A stretch of DNA of 64,000 bases from Rhodanobacter sp. T12-5 (GTDB lineage: Bacteria; Pseudomonadota; Gammaproteobacteria; Xanthomonadales; Rhodanobacteraceae). Position 1 is the stretch's first letter; each line of letters opens with the position of its first letter. A program made the position numbers and the translations under genes. The notes below the pieces were generated by a model. The model worked only from the letters and a program-made list of their open reading frames with translations. It ran no database searches and was not told the DNA's origin. Shown here one piece after another: positions 8,521 to 17,669 of this stretch. The DNA lies in contig NZ_NPKN01000004.1 in the NCBI RefSeq assembly GCF_008329435.1, positions 62,001 through 126,000 on the forward strand, given 5' to 3'.

Positions 8521-10575
8521 TCACACCAACCCGTGACTGCGCAGCAGCGCCTCCGGCTCCGGCTTGCGGCCGCGGAAGGCGATGAAGCTTTCGAGCGCCG
8601 GGCGGCTGGCGCCGACCGACAGGAACTCGCGGCGGAAGCGTTCGCCAGTAACGGAGTCGATCACGCTGCCGCTTTCGGCGACCTCCTCGAAGGCGCCGAA
8701 CGCATCGGTGGACAGCAGCTCGGCCCAGAGGTAGCTGTAATAACCCGCCGCGTAACCACCGGCGAAAACGTGACTGAAGCCGTGCGGAAAACGCTGCCAG
8801 GCTGGCGGATACAGCACCGCAACCTGCTTGCGCACCTGCTCAAGCACCGCCAGCGTGCGTGCGCCCTGCGCCGGGTCGTACTCGAGGTGCAGCAGAAAAT
8901 CGAACAGCGCGAATTCCAGCTGGCGCACCAGGAAAAGGCCGGCGTGGAAGTGGCGCGCGGCCAGCATGCGCCCGAACAATTCGTCCGGCAGCCGCTCGCC
9001 GGTTTCGTAGTGGCGGGCAAACAGGTCCAGCGCCTGGCGGTTCCAGCCGAAGTTCTCCATGAACTGGCTCGGCAGTTCCACCGCGTCCCATTCGACGCCG
9101 TCGATGCCGCCGATCGAGGGCAACGTTATCTCGGTAAGCAAGTGGTGCAGGCCGTGGCCGAATTCGTGGAACAGGGTCAGCACGTCGTCGTGGGTGAGCA
9201 GGGCGGGCTTGCCTTCGGTCGGCGGCGCGAAGTTGCAGGTGAGGAAGGCCACCGGCAATTGCGATTGTGCGCCATCGTCGAAACGGGCGCGGCAGACGTC
9301 CATCCATGCGCCGCCGCGCTTGCCGTTGCGCGCATACAGGTCGACGTAGGCGCCGGCGAAGACGCGGCCGTCCGCATCGCGCACGTCGTAATAGCGCACG
9401 TCCGGATGCCACACATCGACGCCTTCGCGCAGGGCGTGGGTGATGCCGTAAAGTTTTTCGGTGAGGCCGAACAGGCCCTCGATCACGGACGGCAGCGGAA
9501 AATACGGCTTCAATTGCTCTTCGTCCAGCGCATAACGCTGCTGGCGCAATTTCTCCGAGGCGTAGCCGACGTCCCACGACTCGAGGTTGTCGAGCTTCAG
9601 TTCGCTGCGCGCGAATTCACGCAGCGTGGCCAGCTCCTGCTGCGCGACCGGCCGTGCGCGCGCGGCGAGATCATGCAGGAACTCCATCACCTCGGTTGGC
9701 GAGGCGGCCATCTTGGTCGCCAGCGACTCCTCGGCGGCGTTGGCGAAACCGAGCAGCTGCGCGGCCTCGTGGCGCAACGCCAGGATCTTCTCGATACGCG
9801 CACTGTTGTCGAACTTGCCGGCGTTCGGGCCTTGGTCCGATGCGCGGGTCTGATAGGCCCAGTACACCCGCTCGCGCAGGCCGCGGTTGTCGGCGTAGCT
9901 CAACACGGCATGCACGCTGGGCTGTTTCAGGGTGACCAGATAGCCGTCCAGATCCTGGTCCTCGGCGTACTGGCGCAGCACCGCGCGGCCGGATTCGGGA
10001 ATGCCGGCGAGATCGCGCTCGTCGGTGATGTGCTCGTGCCACGCCTCGCTGGCGTCGAGCACCGCGTTGGAGAATTCGGTGGAAAGTTTCGACAGCTCCA
10101 CGCCGATCTCGCGAAAACGTGAACGGGCCGGTTCCTCCAGCGCGACGCCGGAGAGCCTGAAGTCACGCAGCGCGTGTTCGACCAGGGCGCGTTCCGGGCG
10201 CGGCAAGCCGGCGAAGTCCGGCGCGTCGGCGAGTGCCTGCACGGCGGCGTAAAGGTCGCGATTCTGCCCCAGCTCGATCGCATGGTCGGTGAGCTGTTCC
10301 TCGGCCGGGCCGTAAACCTTGCGCAAGGCTTCGTTGTCGGCCACCGAGTGCAGATGGGAAACCGGCGCCCAGGCCCGTGCCAGGCGCTGCTCCAGCCGTT
10401 CCTGCGTCAGCATCACCGTGGCAAAGTCGCGCGGCGCACCGGGCGCGAGCAGCGCGTCGATGCCGGCGCGATACTCGGCCAGGATCGTCTCGATTGCCGG
10501 CGGCACGTGCTCCGGACGGATCCGCGAAAACGCCGGCAGGATGTCGTCGGCCAGCAGGGGGTTGTCGTGACTCAT
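8521..10575 (-). CDS. prlC: Oligopeptidase A (M3 family metallopeptidase)
   Basis: A 684-residue cytosolic zinc metallopeptidase, the normal length of PrlC/OpdA. The zinc motif HEFGH stands in LTLFHEFGHGLHHLL, with the downstream Glu ligand in the following helix. Family members degrade short peptides, including cleaved signal peptides. The ATG has a strong AAGGAG site 5 nt upstream. It is divergent from the carbonic anhydrase gene; a small frame follows closely. The long frames on the opposite strand are coding shadows. Confidence 0.96.
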   Translation of the reverse strand: MSHDNPLLADDILPAFSRIRPEHVPPAIETILAEYRAGIDALLAPGAPRDFATVMLTQERLEQRLARAWAPVSHLHSVADNEALRKVYGPAEEQLTDHAIELGQNRDLYAAVQALADAPDFAGLPRPERALVEHALRDFRLSGVALEEPARSRFREIGVELSKLSTEFSNAVLDASEAWHEHITDERDLAGIPESGRAVLRQYAEDQDLDGYLVTLKQPSVHAVLSYADNRGLRERVYWAYQTRASDQGPNAGKFDNSARIEKILALRHEAAQLLGFANAAEESLATKMAASPTEVMEFLHDLAARARPVAQQELATLREFARSELKLDNLESWDVGYASEKLRQQRYALDEEQLKPYFPLPSVIEGLFGLTEKLYGITHALREGVDVWHPDVRYYDVRDADGRVFAGAYVDLYARNGKRGGAWMDVCRARFDDGAQSQLPVAFLTCNFAPPTEGKPALLTHDDVLTLFHEFGHGLHHLLTEITLPSIGGIDGVEWDAVELPSQFMENFGWNRQALDLFARHYETGERLPDELFGRMLAARHFHAGLFLVRQLEFALFDFLLHLEYDPAQGARTLAVLEQVRKQVAVLYPPAWQRFPHGFSHVFAGGYAAGYYSYLWAELLSTDAFGAFEEVAESGSVIDSVTGERFRREFLSVGASRPALESFIAFRGRKPEPEALLRSHGLV

Positions 10576-10683
10576 GAACGCTCCTTTTCCAGACCGTCAG
10601 CGTGGCGATGGCGCGGGGCGAAATCAAGCTCCGGCATGTGACGGACACGGCAGATGCCTCGCGTGCCGCTATCGCAAAGCCAT

Positions 10684-10689
10684 TACCAT
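10684..10689 (+). promoter_or_regulatory. Candidate -10 element placing the start ATG at +1
   Basis: TACCAT (10684-10689) ends 6 bp before the ATG at 10696, and no Shine-Dalgarno is visible. This is compatible with leaderless transcription of the carbonic anhydrase gene; inference only. Confidence 0.3.
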
Positions 10690-10695
10690 GCGCGG

Positions 10696-11232
10696 ATGAG
10701 CAATCTGCGTACCTTCAAGGGCGCCGCGCCCATCCTCGGCGAACGCGTCTACGTCGACCCGGCCGCCTGCGTGATCGGCGACGTCGTGCTTGGCGATGAC
10801 GTCTCGATCTGGCCCGGCACGGTGTTGCGCGGCGACGTGAACCATATCCGCGTCGGCGCGCGCACCAGCATCCAGGACGGCAGCATCGTGCACGTCGCCC
10901 ATGCCGGCCCCTACGGTCCGGGCTTTCCTTGCCTGATCGGCGAGGGCGCCACCATCGGCCACGCCGCCGTGGTGCATGCCTGCACGATCGGCGACTACTG
11001 CCTGATCGGCATGCACGCGACCGTGATGGACGGCGCGATGGTGATGAAGCACGGCTTCGTCGGCGCCGGCGCGCTGATCCCGCCGGGCAAGGTGGTCGGC
11101 GAGCGCGAGCTGTGGCTGGGCAATCCGGCGAAGTTCGTGCGCCTGCTCAGCGATCGCCAGATCGAGCATTTGCACTACTCGGCCGACCACTACGTCCGCC
11201 TGAAAGACGAGTACCTGGCATCGGCTCGGTGA
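10696..11232 (+). CDS. Gamma-carbonic anhydrase family protein
   Basis: A 178-residue left-handed beta-helix protein of the YrdA/PaaY gamma-carbonic anhydrase family. Hexapeptide repeats run through the first 150 residues (VIGDVVLGDDVSIWPGTVLRGD). Candidate zinc ligands are in SIVHVAH and TIGHAAVVHA. It probably hydrates CO2 or binds metal as a trimer in the cytosol; some relatives are inactive. The ATG beginning MSNLRTF is chosen because the longer frame adds a low-quality prefix. There is no clear ribosome site, but a -10-like TACCAT lies just upstream. Divergent from prlC. Confidence 0.9.
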   Translation: MSNLRTFKGAAPILGERVYVDPAACVIGDVVLGDDVSIWPGTVLRGDVNHIRVGARTSIQDGSIVHVAHAGPYGPGFPCLIGEGATIGHAAVVHACTIGDYCLIGMHATVMDGAMVMKHGFVGAGALIPPGKVVGERELWLGNPAKFVRLLSDRQIEHLHYSADHYVRLKDEYLASAR

Positions 11233-11259
11233 CACGGTTGCGCCGATGCGATCGCGCCG

Positions 11260-11796
11260 TCATATCCCCGCAGCGGTCGTCTGTCGCATGCGCGCGGCTT
11301 CCGCCTCGTGCTGCTTCGTCACGATGTTGCGTGCGGCGGAGAGCTTCCCACCGAGCAGGGCCAGCGTGAAATTGTCGCGGTCGAATTCGCGCAGCAGGTC
11401 GATCTCGCGGCGCGCCTCCTCCAGTTGCTTCTGGTTGATGGCTTGCTCGATCTCCGCCGCGGCACGCGGGAACGACTCGCGCAAGGCCTCCCGGGCGCTG
11501 CGGTTTTCCGGCTCCAGTTGCAGCACGCTGAGGTAGAACTCGTACGCATTGCTGCCGGCGGGCGCCACCAGGCGTCCGTCGCGCATCGCGTCGCGGGCCA
11601 GCCCGAGCAGGATGGCGGTGCCGCTTTGCGCGTCGTCGACTGGCGTTGCTGCCGGTTCGATCGACGTCGAGCCGGCATCTTCGGACGGATGGGCTACTGC
11701 AAGGCCATGGCGGTAGATCCCGGCGGCGGCCAGTACCAGCAGGGAAACAAGAACGAGCGCGTACCGGTGCGATACGGCAAAACGGACTCGGGACAT
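11260..11796 (-). CDS. Membrane-anchored protein with TPR-like region
   Basis: A 178-residue protein with an N-terminal membrane anchor (residues 12-28, YALVLVSLLVLAAAGIY), a short Ser/Pro/Ala linker and a helical C-terminal half. The segment from YLSVLQLEPENRSAREAL onward alternates in a TPR-like way, as in the N-terminal repeats of some Xanthomonadales TonB-family proteins. No TonB C-terminal domain is present, so this is either a stand-alone accessory protein or a remnant. It stands alone between the carbonic anhydrase and YkgJ-type genes. Function unknown. Confidence 0.65.
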   Translation of the reverse strand: MSRVRFAVSHRYALVLVSLLVLAAAGIYRHGLAVAHPSEDAGSTSIEPAATPVDDAQSGTAILLGLARDAMRDGRLVAPAGSNAYEFYLSVLQLEPENRSAREALRESFPRAAAEIEQAINQKQLEEARREIDLLREFDRDNFTLALLGGKLSAARNIVTKQHEAEAARMRQTTAAGI

Positions 11797-11907
11797 GGCA
11801 CCTGCTGCAAAAGTGATGGGCCGCGCGCTGGAATGCCGTCATCGACGCTCCCGGCGGATCCCCTTCACGTTAGCGGCACCGTGTTGCAACCATATGGCGT
11901 TGCCACC

Positions 11908-12168
11908 TCAGCGCGTTGCCGCCTCCAGCGCACCCAGCCAGGCCATCGCATGCACTCGATCGTTGCCGCACATCGCCGGCTCGGCGCGCAGGCTGGCGCA
12001 CACGGCAGGTCGCTCGGGCCGACCGAAGATCGCGCAGCGATTGTCGGCGGTCAGTTGCACACAGCGCACGCCAGCTGGCTTGCCATCGGGCATGCCAGGG
12101 ATCGGCGAACTGATCGACGGCGCAATGCAACACGCGCCACAGCCGATCCGGCATGCCAGTGCGCTCAC
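11908..12168 (-). CDS. YkgJ family cysteine-cluster protein
   Basis: An 86-residue protein with the Cys pattern of the YkgJ/UPF0153 family: CRIGCGACC near the N-terminus, then VRCVQLT, RCAIFG and PAVCASL. These proteins are thought to bind zinc or an iron-sulfur centre; their function is unknown. The GTG at 12166-12168 overlaps the aroE stop (GTGA), so it is translationally coupled to aroE. A longer frame exists but runs back into aroE. Confidence 0.8.
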   Translation of the reverse strand: MSALACRIGCGACCIAPSISSPIPGMPDGKPAGVRCVQLTADNRCAIFGRPERPAVCASLRAEPAMCGNDRVHAMAWLGALEAATR

Positions 12169-12995
12169 GCGGCTTGACGACGCAGCAACTGATACACCGA
12201 TTCGGTATCCGGGCGCTGGCCGTGCCACAACTCGAACGCATCGGCGGCAGTTTCCAGCAACATCCCCAGCCCGTCGAACGCGTACCGCGCGCCGGCCGCC
12301 TGCGCCCAGGCCAGAAAGCTGCCGGCCGCGGCGCCATAGGACAGGTCATAGCACAACGCGCGTGCACCGATCAGCGAGAACGGCAACTGCAGCGCCGCGC
12401 CCAGCACGCCGGCCGAGGTGGCATTGACGATCAGGTCGTAGCTGCCGATGTCGGCCAGATCCTCCCAGTAGCGCGTGTGCGCCCGAGCCGGATCGCCGAT
12501 CGCATCCGCCAGCTCGTCGGCCGCATTCGGCGAGCGGTTGACGATGGTCAGCGTGTCCACGCCGGCATCGAGCAGGTTCCACGCCACCCCGCGCGCCGCG
12601 CCGCCGGCGCCGAGCAGCAAGGCCGTGTGACCACGCAGATCGACGTCGTGGCGTTCGGTGAGATCGCGCACCAGACCATCGCCATCGGTGTTGTGCGCGG
12701 CCAGCCCGCCGTCGGCCAATCGGGTCAGGACGTTGGCGCTGCCCACCCGCGTGGCCGCCTCGCTGTGCCGGTTCGCCAGCGCAAACGCAGCCGCCTTGTG
12801 CGGCAGGGTGACATTCGCGCCGCGGCCACCATCGCCGAAGAAGCGGTGCACCGCCGCGGCGAAATCGTCCGGGGCCGCGTCGATCGCACGGTAATCGAGT
12901 TCGATGCCGAACTGCTGTGCGAACGCCCGATGGATCTGCGGCGACAGCGAATGACTGATCGGATGGCCGAACACGGCGAACTGGGCGGGTTGCAT
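12165..12995 (-). CDS. aroE: Shikimate dehydrogenase (NADP+)
   Basis: A 276-residue AroE, reducing 3-dehydroshikimate to shikimate in the chorismate pathway. The substrate-binding Ser pair is in [10 protein letters not shown], the catalytic Lys in NVTLPHK, the Asp in NTDGDG, and the NADP-binding loop is GAGGAARG. The C-terminal [13 protein letters not shown] helix is also standard. Length is normal. Its stop overlaps the YkgJ-type gene. A likely -10 (TAGAAT on the minus strand, 13023-13028) precedes a leader with AGGAA. Confidence 0.96.
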   Translation of the reverse strand: MQPAQFAVFGHPISHSLSPQIHRAFAQQFGIELDYRAIDAAPDDFAAAVHRFFGDGGRGANVTLPHKAAAFALANRHSEAATRVGSANVLTRLADGGLAAHNTDGDGLVRDLTERHDVDLRGHTALLLGAGGAARGVAWNLLDAGVDTLTIVNRSPNAADELADAIGDPARAHTRYWEDLADIGSYDLIVNATSAGVLGAALQLPFSLIGARALCYDLSYGAAAGSFLAWAQAAGARYAFDGLGMLLETAADAFELWHGQRPDTESVYQLLRRQAA

Positions 12996-13022
12996 GGGGG
13001 TTCCTGGTGGTGGCCGCCAACG

Positions 13023-13028
13023 ATTCTA
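13023..13028 (-). promoter_or_regulatory. Candidate -10 of aroE
   Basis: On the minus strand TAGAAT (5 of 6 consensus, preceded by TTG) lies 28 bp before the aroE ATG. No clear -35 is seen. Confidence 0.35.
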
Positions 13029-13193
13029 CAAGCCGCCCCTGCGCGACGCGCCTGCTTCGACCTGCAGACAAGAGCTTTCGCGGCTGGAGCCGCCGCCATC
13101 AAGTCCGCGCTGCAAACGTCTGACGACAGCCAAGGGTCGCAATCGGTGAGATGAGGGCACGGCAATCTCCAGCTACCTCTCGGGAGATCGCTC

Positions 13194-13451
13194 ATGCACG
13201 CACAAACCTCGTCCTCCGTGCACCACCAACGCCTGTTGGGTGCAGCCGTGCTGTGGTTGCTTGGCGGCAGCGCGTTGCTGCTGACCACGCTGATACCGGC
13301 ACATACCGAACTGCTCGGCTGGACGCCGGCGTTCTGGCTGCTCGGCGCGCCGCTGGTCACGCTGCTGGCACTGGAACCCGCGTTGCCGCGGCAGTTGCTG
13401 GCGTCTTGCCGGCCGCGGCGGCGGATCGTTCGCAGCGCGATCTGGCATTGA
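13194..13451 (+). CDS. Small hypothetical membrane protein
   Basis: An 85-residue protein with two hydrophobic segments (residues 14-35 and 46-62) separated by a short loop. The C-terminus is basic (CRPRRRIV), suggesting it stays in the cytoplasm. A GGGAGATCGCTC ribosome site precedes the ATG. It lies alone between aroE and the RimK-like gene on the opposite strand. I recognise no family; the hydrophobic pattern and ribosome site support it as real. Confidence 0.6.
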   Translation: MHAQTSSSVHHQRLLGAAVLWLLGGSALLLTTLIPAHTELLGWTPAFWLLGAPLVTLLALEPALPRQLLASCRPRRRIVRSAIWH

Positions 13452-13485
13452 CCGGTGCCGCGCCCGTGCGGCGAATGCCGATCGG

Positions 13486-14973
13486 TCAGTGCGCGTTGCC
13501 GCCCTGGCGCTTGCGCTCCATCCGGCGCAGGAACTCCTGCATGATGCGCAGGTACAACTCGTCGCCCAGGTGCGCGTCCTCGACGCCGGCGTCGATCGAC
13601 GGGTTGTCGTTGACCTCGATCACCACCGGCTTGCTGCCGACCTGTTTCAGGTCGACGCCGTAGAGGCCGTCGCCGATCGGCTGGGTGGCTTTCAGCGCCA
13701 GCTTGACCACCTCGGCCGGCGCGTCCTTCACCGCGATGGTCTCGAAGCCGCCGGATTTCGCCGTGCCCTTGGCGCCGTGGTTGTAGATCTGCCAGTGGCC
13801 ACGCGACATGTAGTACTTGCAGGCGTACAGCGGCTCGCGGTTGAGCACACCGATGCGCCAGTCGAATCCGGTATAGACGTATTCCTGCGCCAGCAGCAGC
13901 GCGCTGTGCTGGAACAGGCCGCTGGCCGCCTGCGCCAGCGCCGCCTCGTCCTCCACCTTCACCACGCCGCGCGAGAACGAGCCGTCGGGGATCTTCAGCA
14001 CCAGCGGAAAGCCGAGCTTGGCGACGACTTCCTTCATGCCCTTGCTGTCGTCGCGGTAGAGGATTTCAGTACGAGGGACAGCGAGCTTGCGCGAGACCAT
14101 CAGGTCGTTGAGGTAGATCTTGTTGGTGCAGCGCAGGATCGAACTGGGGTCGTCGATCACCACCATGCCTTCCTTCTCCGCACGATGGGCGAAGCGGTAG
14201 GTGTGGTTGTCCGAGGCGGTGGTCTCGCGGATGAACAGGCCGTCGTACTCGGCCAGGCGCTGGTAGTCGTTCTTGCCGATCGGATCGACCTCGATGCCGA
14301 GCTCCTTGCCGGCGCCGATGAACGCCTTCAACGCCTTCTTGTTCGACGGCGGCATTTGCTCGGCCGGATCGACCAGCATCGCCAGGTCGTAACGGAACTG
14401 ACGGCGCGCGCGCGGCTTGCGCCACAGCTTGCGCGAGAAGCGGTCGAGCTCCTCGGCGAACGCATCCTCCTGCGCATCGTCCAGCGTATGCAGGCCGACG
14501 GGTTTGATCGAGCTGACCTGCCACACGCGATCGCGCTCGAACTCGATGCGCAGCAGCGGGCAGGGGAACATTTCGAACACCTGCCGGGCCAGGTCCTGCA
14601 GCGCGGGATAGGCGGTCTCGCCGAAGTAGACCAGGATGCCGAAGTCGGTGGTATCGCGACCGCCGGCGGGCAGGAAGTGGGTCAGCTTGGAGTTGAGATC
14701 CTCGATGTCCAGGCCATACAGCGAGCGCCGACGCAGGTCGTTCACGGTGCGCACCGACGGCATCACCTTGTGCCCGCGCGCCTCGGCCAGCAGCGACACG
14801 TAATAGCCGGTGCCGAGGTACTTGTAGCTGCGGCACAGATTGATCACGTGGGTGCGTTCGTCGTCGCTGTCGACCGGCTTGCGCAGGTAATCCATCGCGC
14901 TCATGACGTCGACGGAAGGATAGTAAGAGCCCCAGTCGGAGGCTTTTTCGACAACGATGACCAGACGGGTCAT
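13486..14973 (-). CDS. RimK family ATP-grasp ligase with RLAN N-terminal domain
   Basis: A 495-residue protein. Residues 1-150 form the RimK-like N-terminal (RLAN) region (YYPSVDVMSAMDYLRKP), and about 200-480 an ATP-grasp domain. Nucleotide and metal elements are visible: FPLVLKIPDGSFSRGVVKV, AQEYVYTGFDWRIGVL and the terminal PVVIEVNDNPSIDAGVED. Such enzymes join amino acids to a carboxylate; the acceptor here is unknown. It is divergent from a GNAT gene. In many proteobacteria this ligase sits next to a GNAT/C39-peptidase fusion, so the pair probably belongs to a peptide-modification system. Confidence 0.88.
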   Translation of the reverse strand: MTRLVIVVEKASDWGSYYPSVDVMSAMDYLRKPVDSDDERTHVINLCRSYKYLGTGYYVSLLAEARGHKVMPSVRTVNDLRRRSLYGLDIEDLNSKLTHFLPAGGRDTTDFGILVYFGETAYPALQDLARQVFEMFPCPLLRIEFERDRVWQVSSIKPVGLHTLDDAQEDAFAEELDRFSRKLWRKPRARRQFRYDLAMLVDPAEQMPPSNKKALKAFIGAGKELGIEVDPIGKNDYQRLAEYDGLFIRETTASDNHTYRFAHRAEKEGMVVIDDPSSILRCTNKIYLNDLMVSRKLAVPRTEILYRDDSKGMKEVVAKLGFPLVLKIPDGSFSRGVVKVEDEAALAQAASGLFQHSALLLAQEYVYTGFDWRIGVLNREPLYACKYYMSRGHWQIYNHGAKGTAKSGGFETIAVKDAPAEVVKLALKATQPIGDGLYGVDLKQVGSKPVVIEVNDNPSIDAGVEDAHLGDELYLRIMQEFLRRMERKRQGGNAH

Positions 14974-15147
14974 GACACCACTCGGGCGATGCAGTTATGG
15001 CGGAGCGCCCGGCAAGGGCAGTTGGAAGACACAAGGCGCGCAGTTTGGCACAGGGCTGGCGCGGCACAAGGGAAAGCGCTGAAGCGCGAGTAAACGCGCC
15101 GCGGCACCGACGGATTCCGCGGGAAAGTGCACCGCTGACTCGCCGAC

Positions 15148-15156
15148 TGCTAGAGT
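15148..15156 (+). promoter_or_regulatory. Extended -10 element directly before the GNAT gene
   Basis: TGCTAGAGT (extended -10 pattern) ends 6 bp before the GTG at 15163, so the predicted +1 falls on the start codon. Confidence 0.4.
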
Positions 15157-15162
15157 CCGCGC

Positions 15163-15696
15163 GTGCCGACCATCACTCCCCAGCGATCACCCGACTCCGC
15201 GCGCCGCGTTGCGGCGAAACCTGCCGACGCCCGACCCGTGCCCTCCAAGTTGCGCGTCCGTCGTGCCGCGGCGTCCGATCTGGACGACCTGGTGGCGCTG
15301 GAGCAGTGCAGCTTCAGCAGCGATCGGCTGAGCCGCGCGCAATACCGCCGCCACCTGGACAGCGATTCCGCCTTGGTGCTGGTGGCCAGCAGCGGCGACC
15401 GCCACTGCCTCGGCAACGCGGTGCTGTTCTTCCGCAAGGGCAGCGCGGTGGCGAGGCTGTATTCGTTGGCGACCCAACCCATGGCCCGCGGCCAGGGCGT
15501 GGGCGCGGCGTTGCTGGAGGCCGTTGCGGCAGCTGCGCGTCGCCGTGGCAGCCACGCGCTGCGTCTGGAAGTGCGCACCGACAATGCCGCCGCGATCGCC
15601 CTGTACGAACGCGAAGGCTTCCGCCGCATCGGCCGCTACGTGCGGTACTACCAGGACGGTGCGGATGCCTGGCGTTACGAGAAATCACTGGACTGA
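15163..15696 (+). CDS. GNAT family N-acetyltransferase
   Basis: A 177-residue acetyltransferase. The core runs from LRVRRAAASDLDDLVALE; acetyl-CoA binding motif A is ARGQGVGAALLEAV, followed by AIALYEREGFRRIGR. The GTG at 15163 is chosen; a second GTG at 15238 would remove an unstructured, basic 25-residue tail and is equally possible. There is no ribosome site, but an extended -10 lies 6 bp before 15163. It corresponds to the GNAT half of proteins that elsewhere carry a C39-like peptidase domain beside RimK-family ligases; that second domain is absent. Confidence 0.85.
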   Translation: MPTITPQRSPDSARRVAAKPADARPVPSKLRVRRAAASDLDDLVALEQCSFSSDRLSRAQYRRHLDSDSALVLVASSGDRHCLGNAVLFFRKGSAVARLYSLATQPMARGQGVGAALLEAVAAAARRRGSHALRLEVRTDNAAAIALYEREGFRRIGRYVRYYQDGADAWRYEKSLD

Positions 15697-15729
15697 GCCC
15701 GTCGAGACCTCGCTGCCGAGAGGCGGGCT

Positions 15730-16458
15730 TCAGCCGCCCAGCGGCTGGTTGATGCGACGTTCGGTGGCCTCGTCCGGCCGCGCCACCAGCGCGCCGGTGC
15801 GCATCAGGCTGACGCTGTAATGGCCCTGGTCGACCAGCGGCAGGAATGCGCCGCTGCCGTAAACGGTGTCCACCTCGGGCAGCCACTGCGGATACTGCTT
15901 GTGAAGGTTGAGCAGGTCGAACGCGCCGGCTTCGGAGAAGCTGATGACCGTGCGCGGCGCCTCGGCTTCCTGTGCAGGATCGTCGTAGCGGCCGGACAAC
16001 CGATCCAGCCGATACAGCGGCGGCACGCCGGCCAGCAAGGCGGGCAGCTTCCATTTCAACACGATCGCCTCGACCCGCCAGTCGTCGCCGTAGAGTTGCA
16101 GCTGCCGCGTGCTGCCATCGGGCCAGGTCAGAGTCAGTGCCCAGCGCTGTGGCGACAGGATGTGCGCGTCGATGTCGACCACCGGGGCTTCCTCGCCGAG
16201 CAGCCGATAGCCGCGCAGCGCGTAACCGGTCCCCGCCAGCAGCAGGGTGAGCGCGAAACAGACCAGGCACAGCAGCGCGCGCCAGCTGGCGGCGAAGCGG
16301 CGGCCGGCGTGCAGGTGCCGGCGCAATACGACCAGTTGTACCAGCGTGGCCAGCAGCAGGATTCCCGCCAGCACCAGCAGCACGGTCATCGGCATGCGCA
16401 ACAGGGTGTTCCACTCCATCAGGGTGTCCTTCACCGCATCGATGCGCGGTTTGTACAT
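15730..16458 (-). CDS. Conserved membrane protein of unknown function
   Basis: A 242-residue protein with two N-terminal membrane helices (about residues 24-45 and 60-82), followed by a soluble, probably periplasmic domain with Trp/Leu-rich strands (RWALTLTWPDGSTRQLQLYG). Homologues in the order are sometimes labelled multidrug efflux pump, but nothing here looks like a transporter. An internal ATG at codon 14 (MEWNTLLRMPM) is an alternative start. It is divergent from lptM, with 81 bp between. Confidence 0.7.
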   Translation of the reverse strand: MYKPRIDAVKDTLMEWNTLLRMPMTVLLVLAGILLLATLVQLVVLRRHLHAGRRFAASWRALLCLVCFALTLLLAGTGYALRGYRLLGEEAPVVDIDAHILSPQRWALTLTWPDGSTRQLQLYGDDWRVEAIVLKWKLPALLAGVPPLYRLDRLSGRYDDPAQEAEAPRTVISFSEAGAFDLLNLHKQYPQWLPEVDTVYGSGAFLPLVDQGHYSVSLMRTGALVARPDEATERRINQPLGG

Positions 16459-16508
16459 GCATCATAACGGGCCTGCCCCGATGCCGCGGCCCACGCCGCG
16501 CGCGTCGC

Positions 16509-16514
16509 TATACT
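16509..16514 (+). promoter_or_regulatory. Candidate -10 of the lptM-dapF operon
   Basis: TATACT (5 of 6 consensus) lies 25 bp before the lptM ATG. No convincing -35 is seen; position and direction fit an operon promoter. Confidence 0.4.
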
Positions 16515-16539
16515 GCGATGGTCTTGAGGAACCTCTGTC

Positions 16540-16719
16540 ATGCGTCGAACATTCTTGCTGCTGCCGTTCTGCCTCGCCTTTGCCACGCTTGCCGGCTGCG
16601 GCAACAAGGGCCCGCTGGTGCTGCCGCCAAGCCGGCCAGCTCCGGCAACCAGCGCGCCGGCACCGGTGGTTCCGGCCACGGCTGCCACCAGCACGACGCC
16701 AGCTGCCAACCAGCCCTGA
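16540..16719 (+). CDS. lptM: LPS translocon maturation lipoprotein LptM (YifL type)
   Basis: A 59-residue lipoprotein with a signal peptide and lipobox LAGC, followed by the family hallmark GNKGPLVLPP and a Pro/Ala/Thr-rich tail. In E. coli LptM is an outer-membrane lipoprotein that assists oxidative folding of LptD. The ATG has a GAGGA site at 16526-16530. It lies 11 bp upstream of dapF, the conserved arrangement in gammaproteobacteria. Confidence 0.88.
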   Translation: MRRTFLLLPFCLAFATLAGCGNKGPLVLPPSRPAPATSAPAPVVPATAATSTTPAANQP

Positions 16720-16730
16720 GCGCCCGCCGC

Positions 16731-17579
16731 ATGCAGCTGCGCTTCTCGAAGATGCACGGCATCGGCAACGACTTTGTCGTGCTGGATTGTCGGCAGCGCG
16801 AATTCGCGCTGGATGCAGCGCAGATCCGCGCACTGGCCGATCGTCATGCGGGCGTCGGTTTCGACCAGTTGTTGAGCGTGGAACCGGCACGCGATCCATC
16901 GTGTGCGTTCTACTACGGCATCTGGAACGCCGATGGTTCGCCGTCCGGCCAGTGCGGCAATGGCGTGCGCTGCGTGGCGGCATGGCTGCATCGTGCCGGC
17001 GCGCTGGCATTGGGCGACGACGTAAGGGTCGAGAGCCCGTCCGGCCCGGTGACGGTAAGCGTGCTGGGCCCGAACGAAGTCACGGTGGACATGGGCGAGC
17101 CGGTGTTCGAACCAGCGCGGATTCCGTTCGTCGCGGTCGGCACGGCCGACCATTACGCGATCGACGTGGCTGGCGAAATGCTGGACATCGGCGCGGTGTC
17201 GATGGGCAACCCCCACGCCGTGGCAATGGTGGACGATCTGGCCGATCCCGTGCTGCAGGTGCTCGGCCCCCGGCTGACGAATCACGAGCGCTTCCCCGAA
17301 AGCGCCAATGCCGGCTTCGTGCAACAACTCGATCGCAGCCACCTGCGACTGCGCGTGCACGAGCGCGGCGCCGGCTGGACGCTGGCCTGCGGCACCGGTG
17401 CCTGCGCGGCGATGGCGGTGCTGCATCGGCGCGGCGCGGTCGACGACAGCGTGGCGGTCGAGCTGCCCGGCGGCACACTGCGGATCGACTGGGCCGGTCC
17501 CGGCCACCCGTTGTGGATGACCGGTCCGGCCGCCTTCGCTTTCGAAGGCGAATGGCCGGCTCCGGGCAACACCGCCTGA
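16731..17579 (+). CDS. dapF: Diaminopimelate epimerase
   Basis: A 282-residue pyridoxal-independent epimerase converting LL- to meso-diaminopimelate for lysine and peptidoglycan synthesis. Both catalytic Cys regions are present: GQCGNGVRC and ACGTGACAAM. The N-terminus MQLRFSKMHGIGNDF is the family start and fixes the ATG at 16731. It lies between lptM and the DUF484 gene, as in E. coli. Confidence 0.97.
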   Translation: MQLRFSKMHGIGNDFVVLDCRQREFALDAAQIRALADRHAGVGFDQLLSVEPARDPSCAFYYGIWNADGSPSGQCGNGVRCVAAWLHRAGALALGDDVRVESPSGPVTVSVLGPNEVTVDMGEPVFEPARIPFVAVGTADHYAIDVAGEMLDIGAVSMGNPHAVAMVDDLADPVLQVLGPRLTNHERFPESANAGFVQQLDRSHLRLRVHERGAGWTLACGTGACAAMAVLHRRGAVDDSVAVELPGGTLRIDWAGPGHPLWMTGPAAFAFEGEWPAPGNTA

Positions 17580-17669
17580 CGCAGCGGTTGAAGCGCGCCG
17601 GCGTCCATCGCACACTCCAGCCGGATGGCGTGCCTCTTCGCGCGCCGCAATGGTTCGAGGACACCCGGC

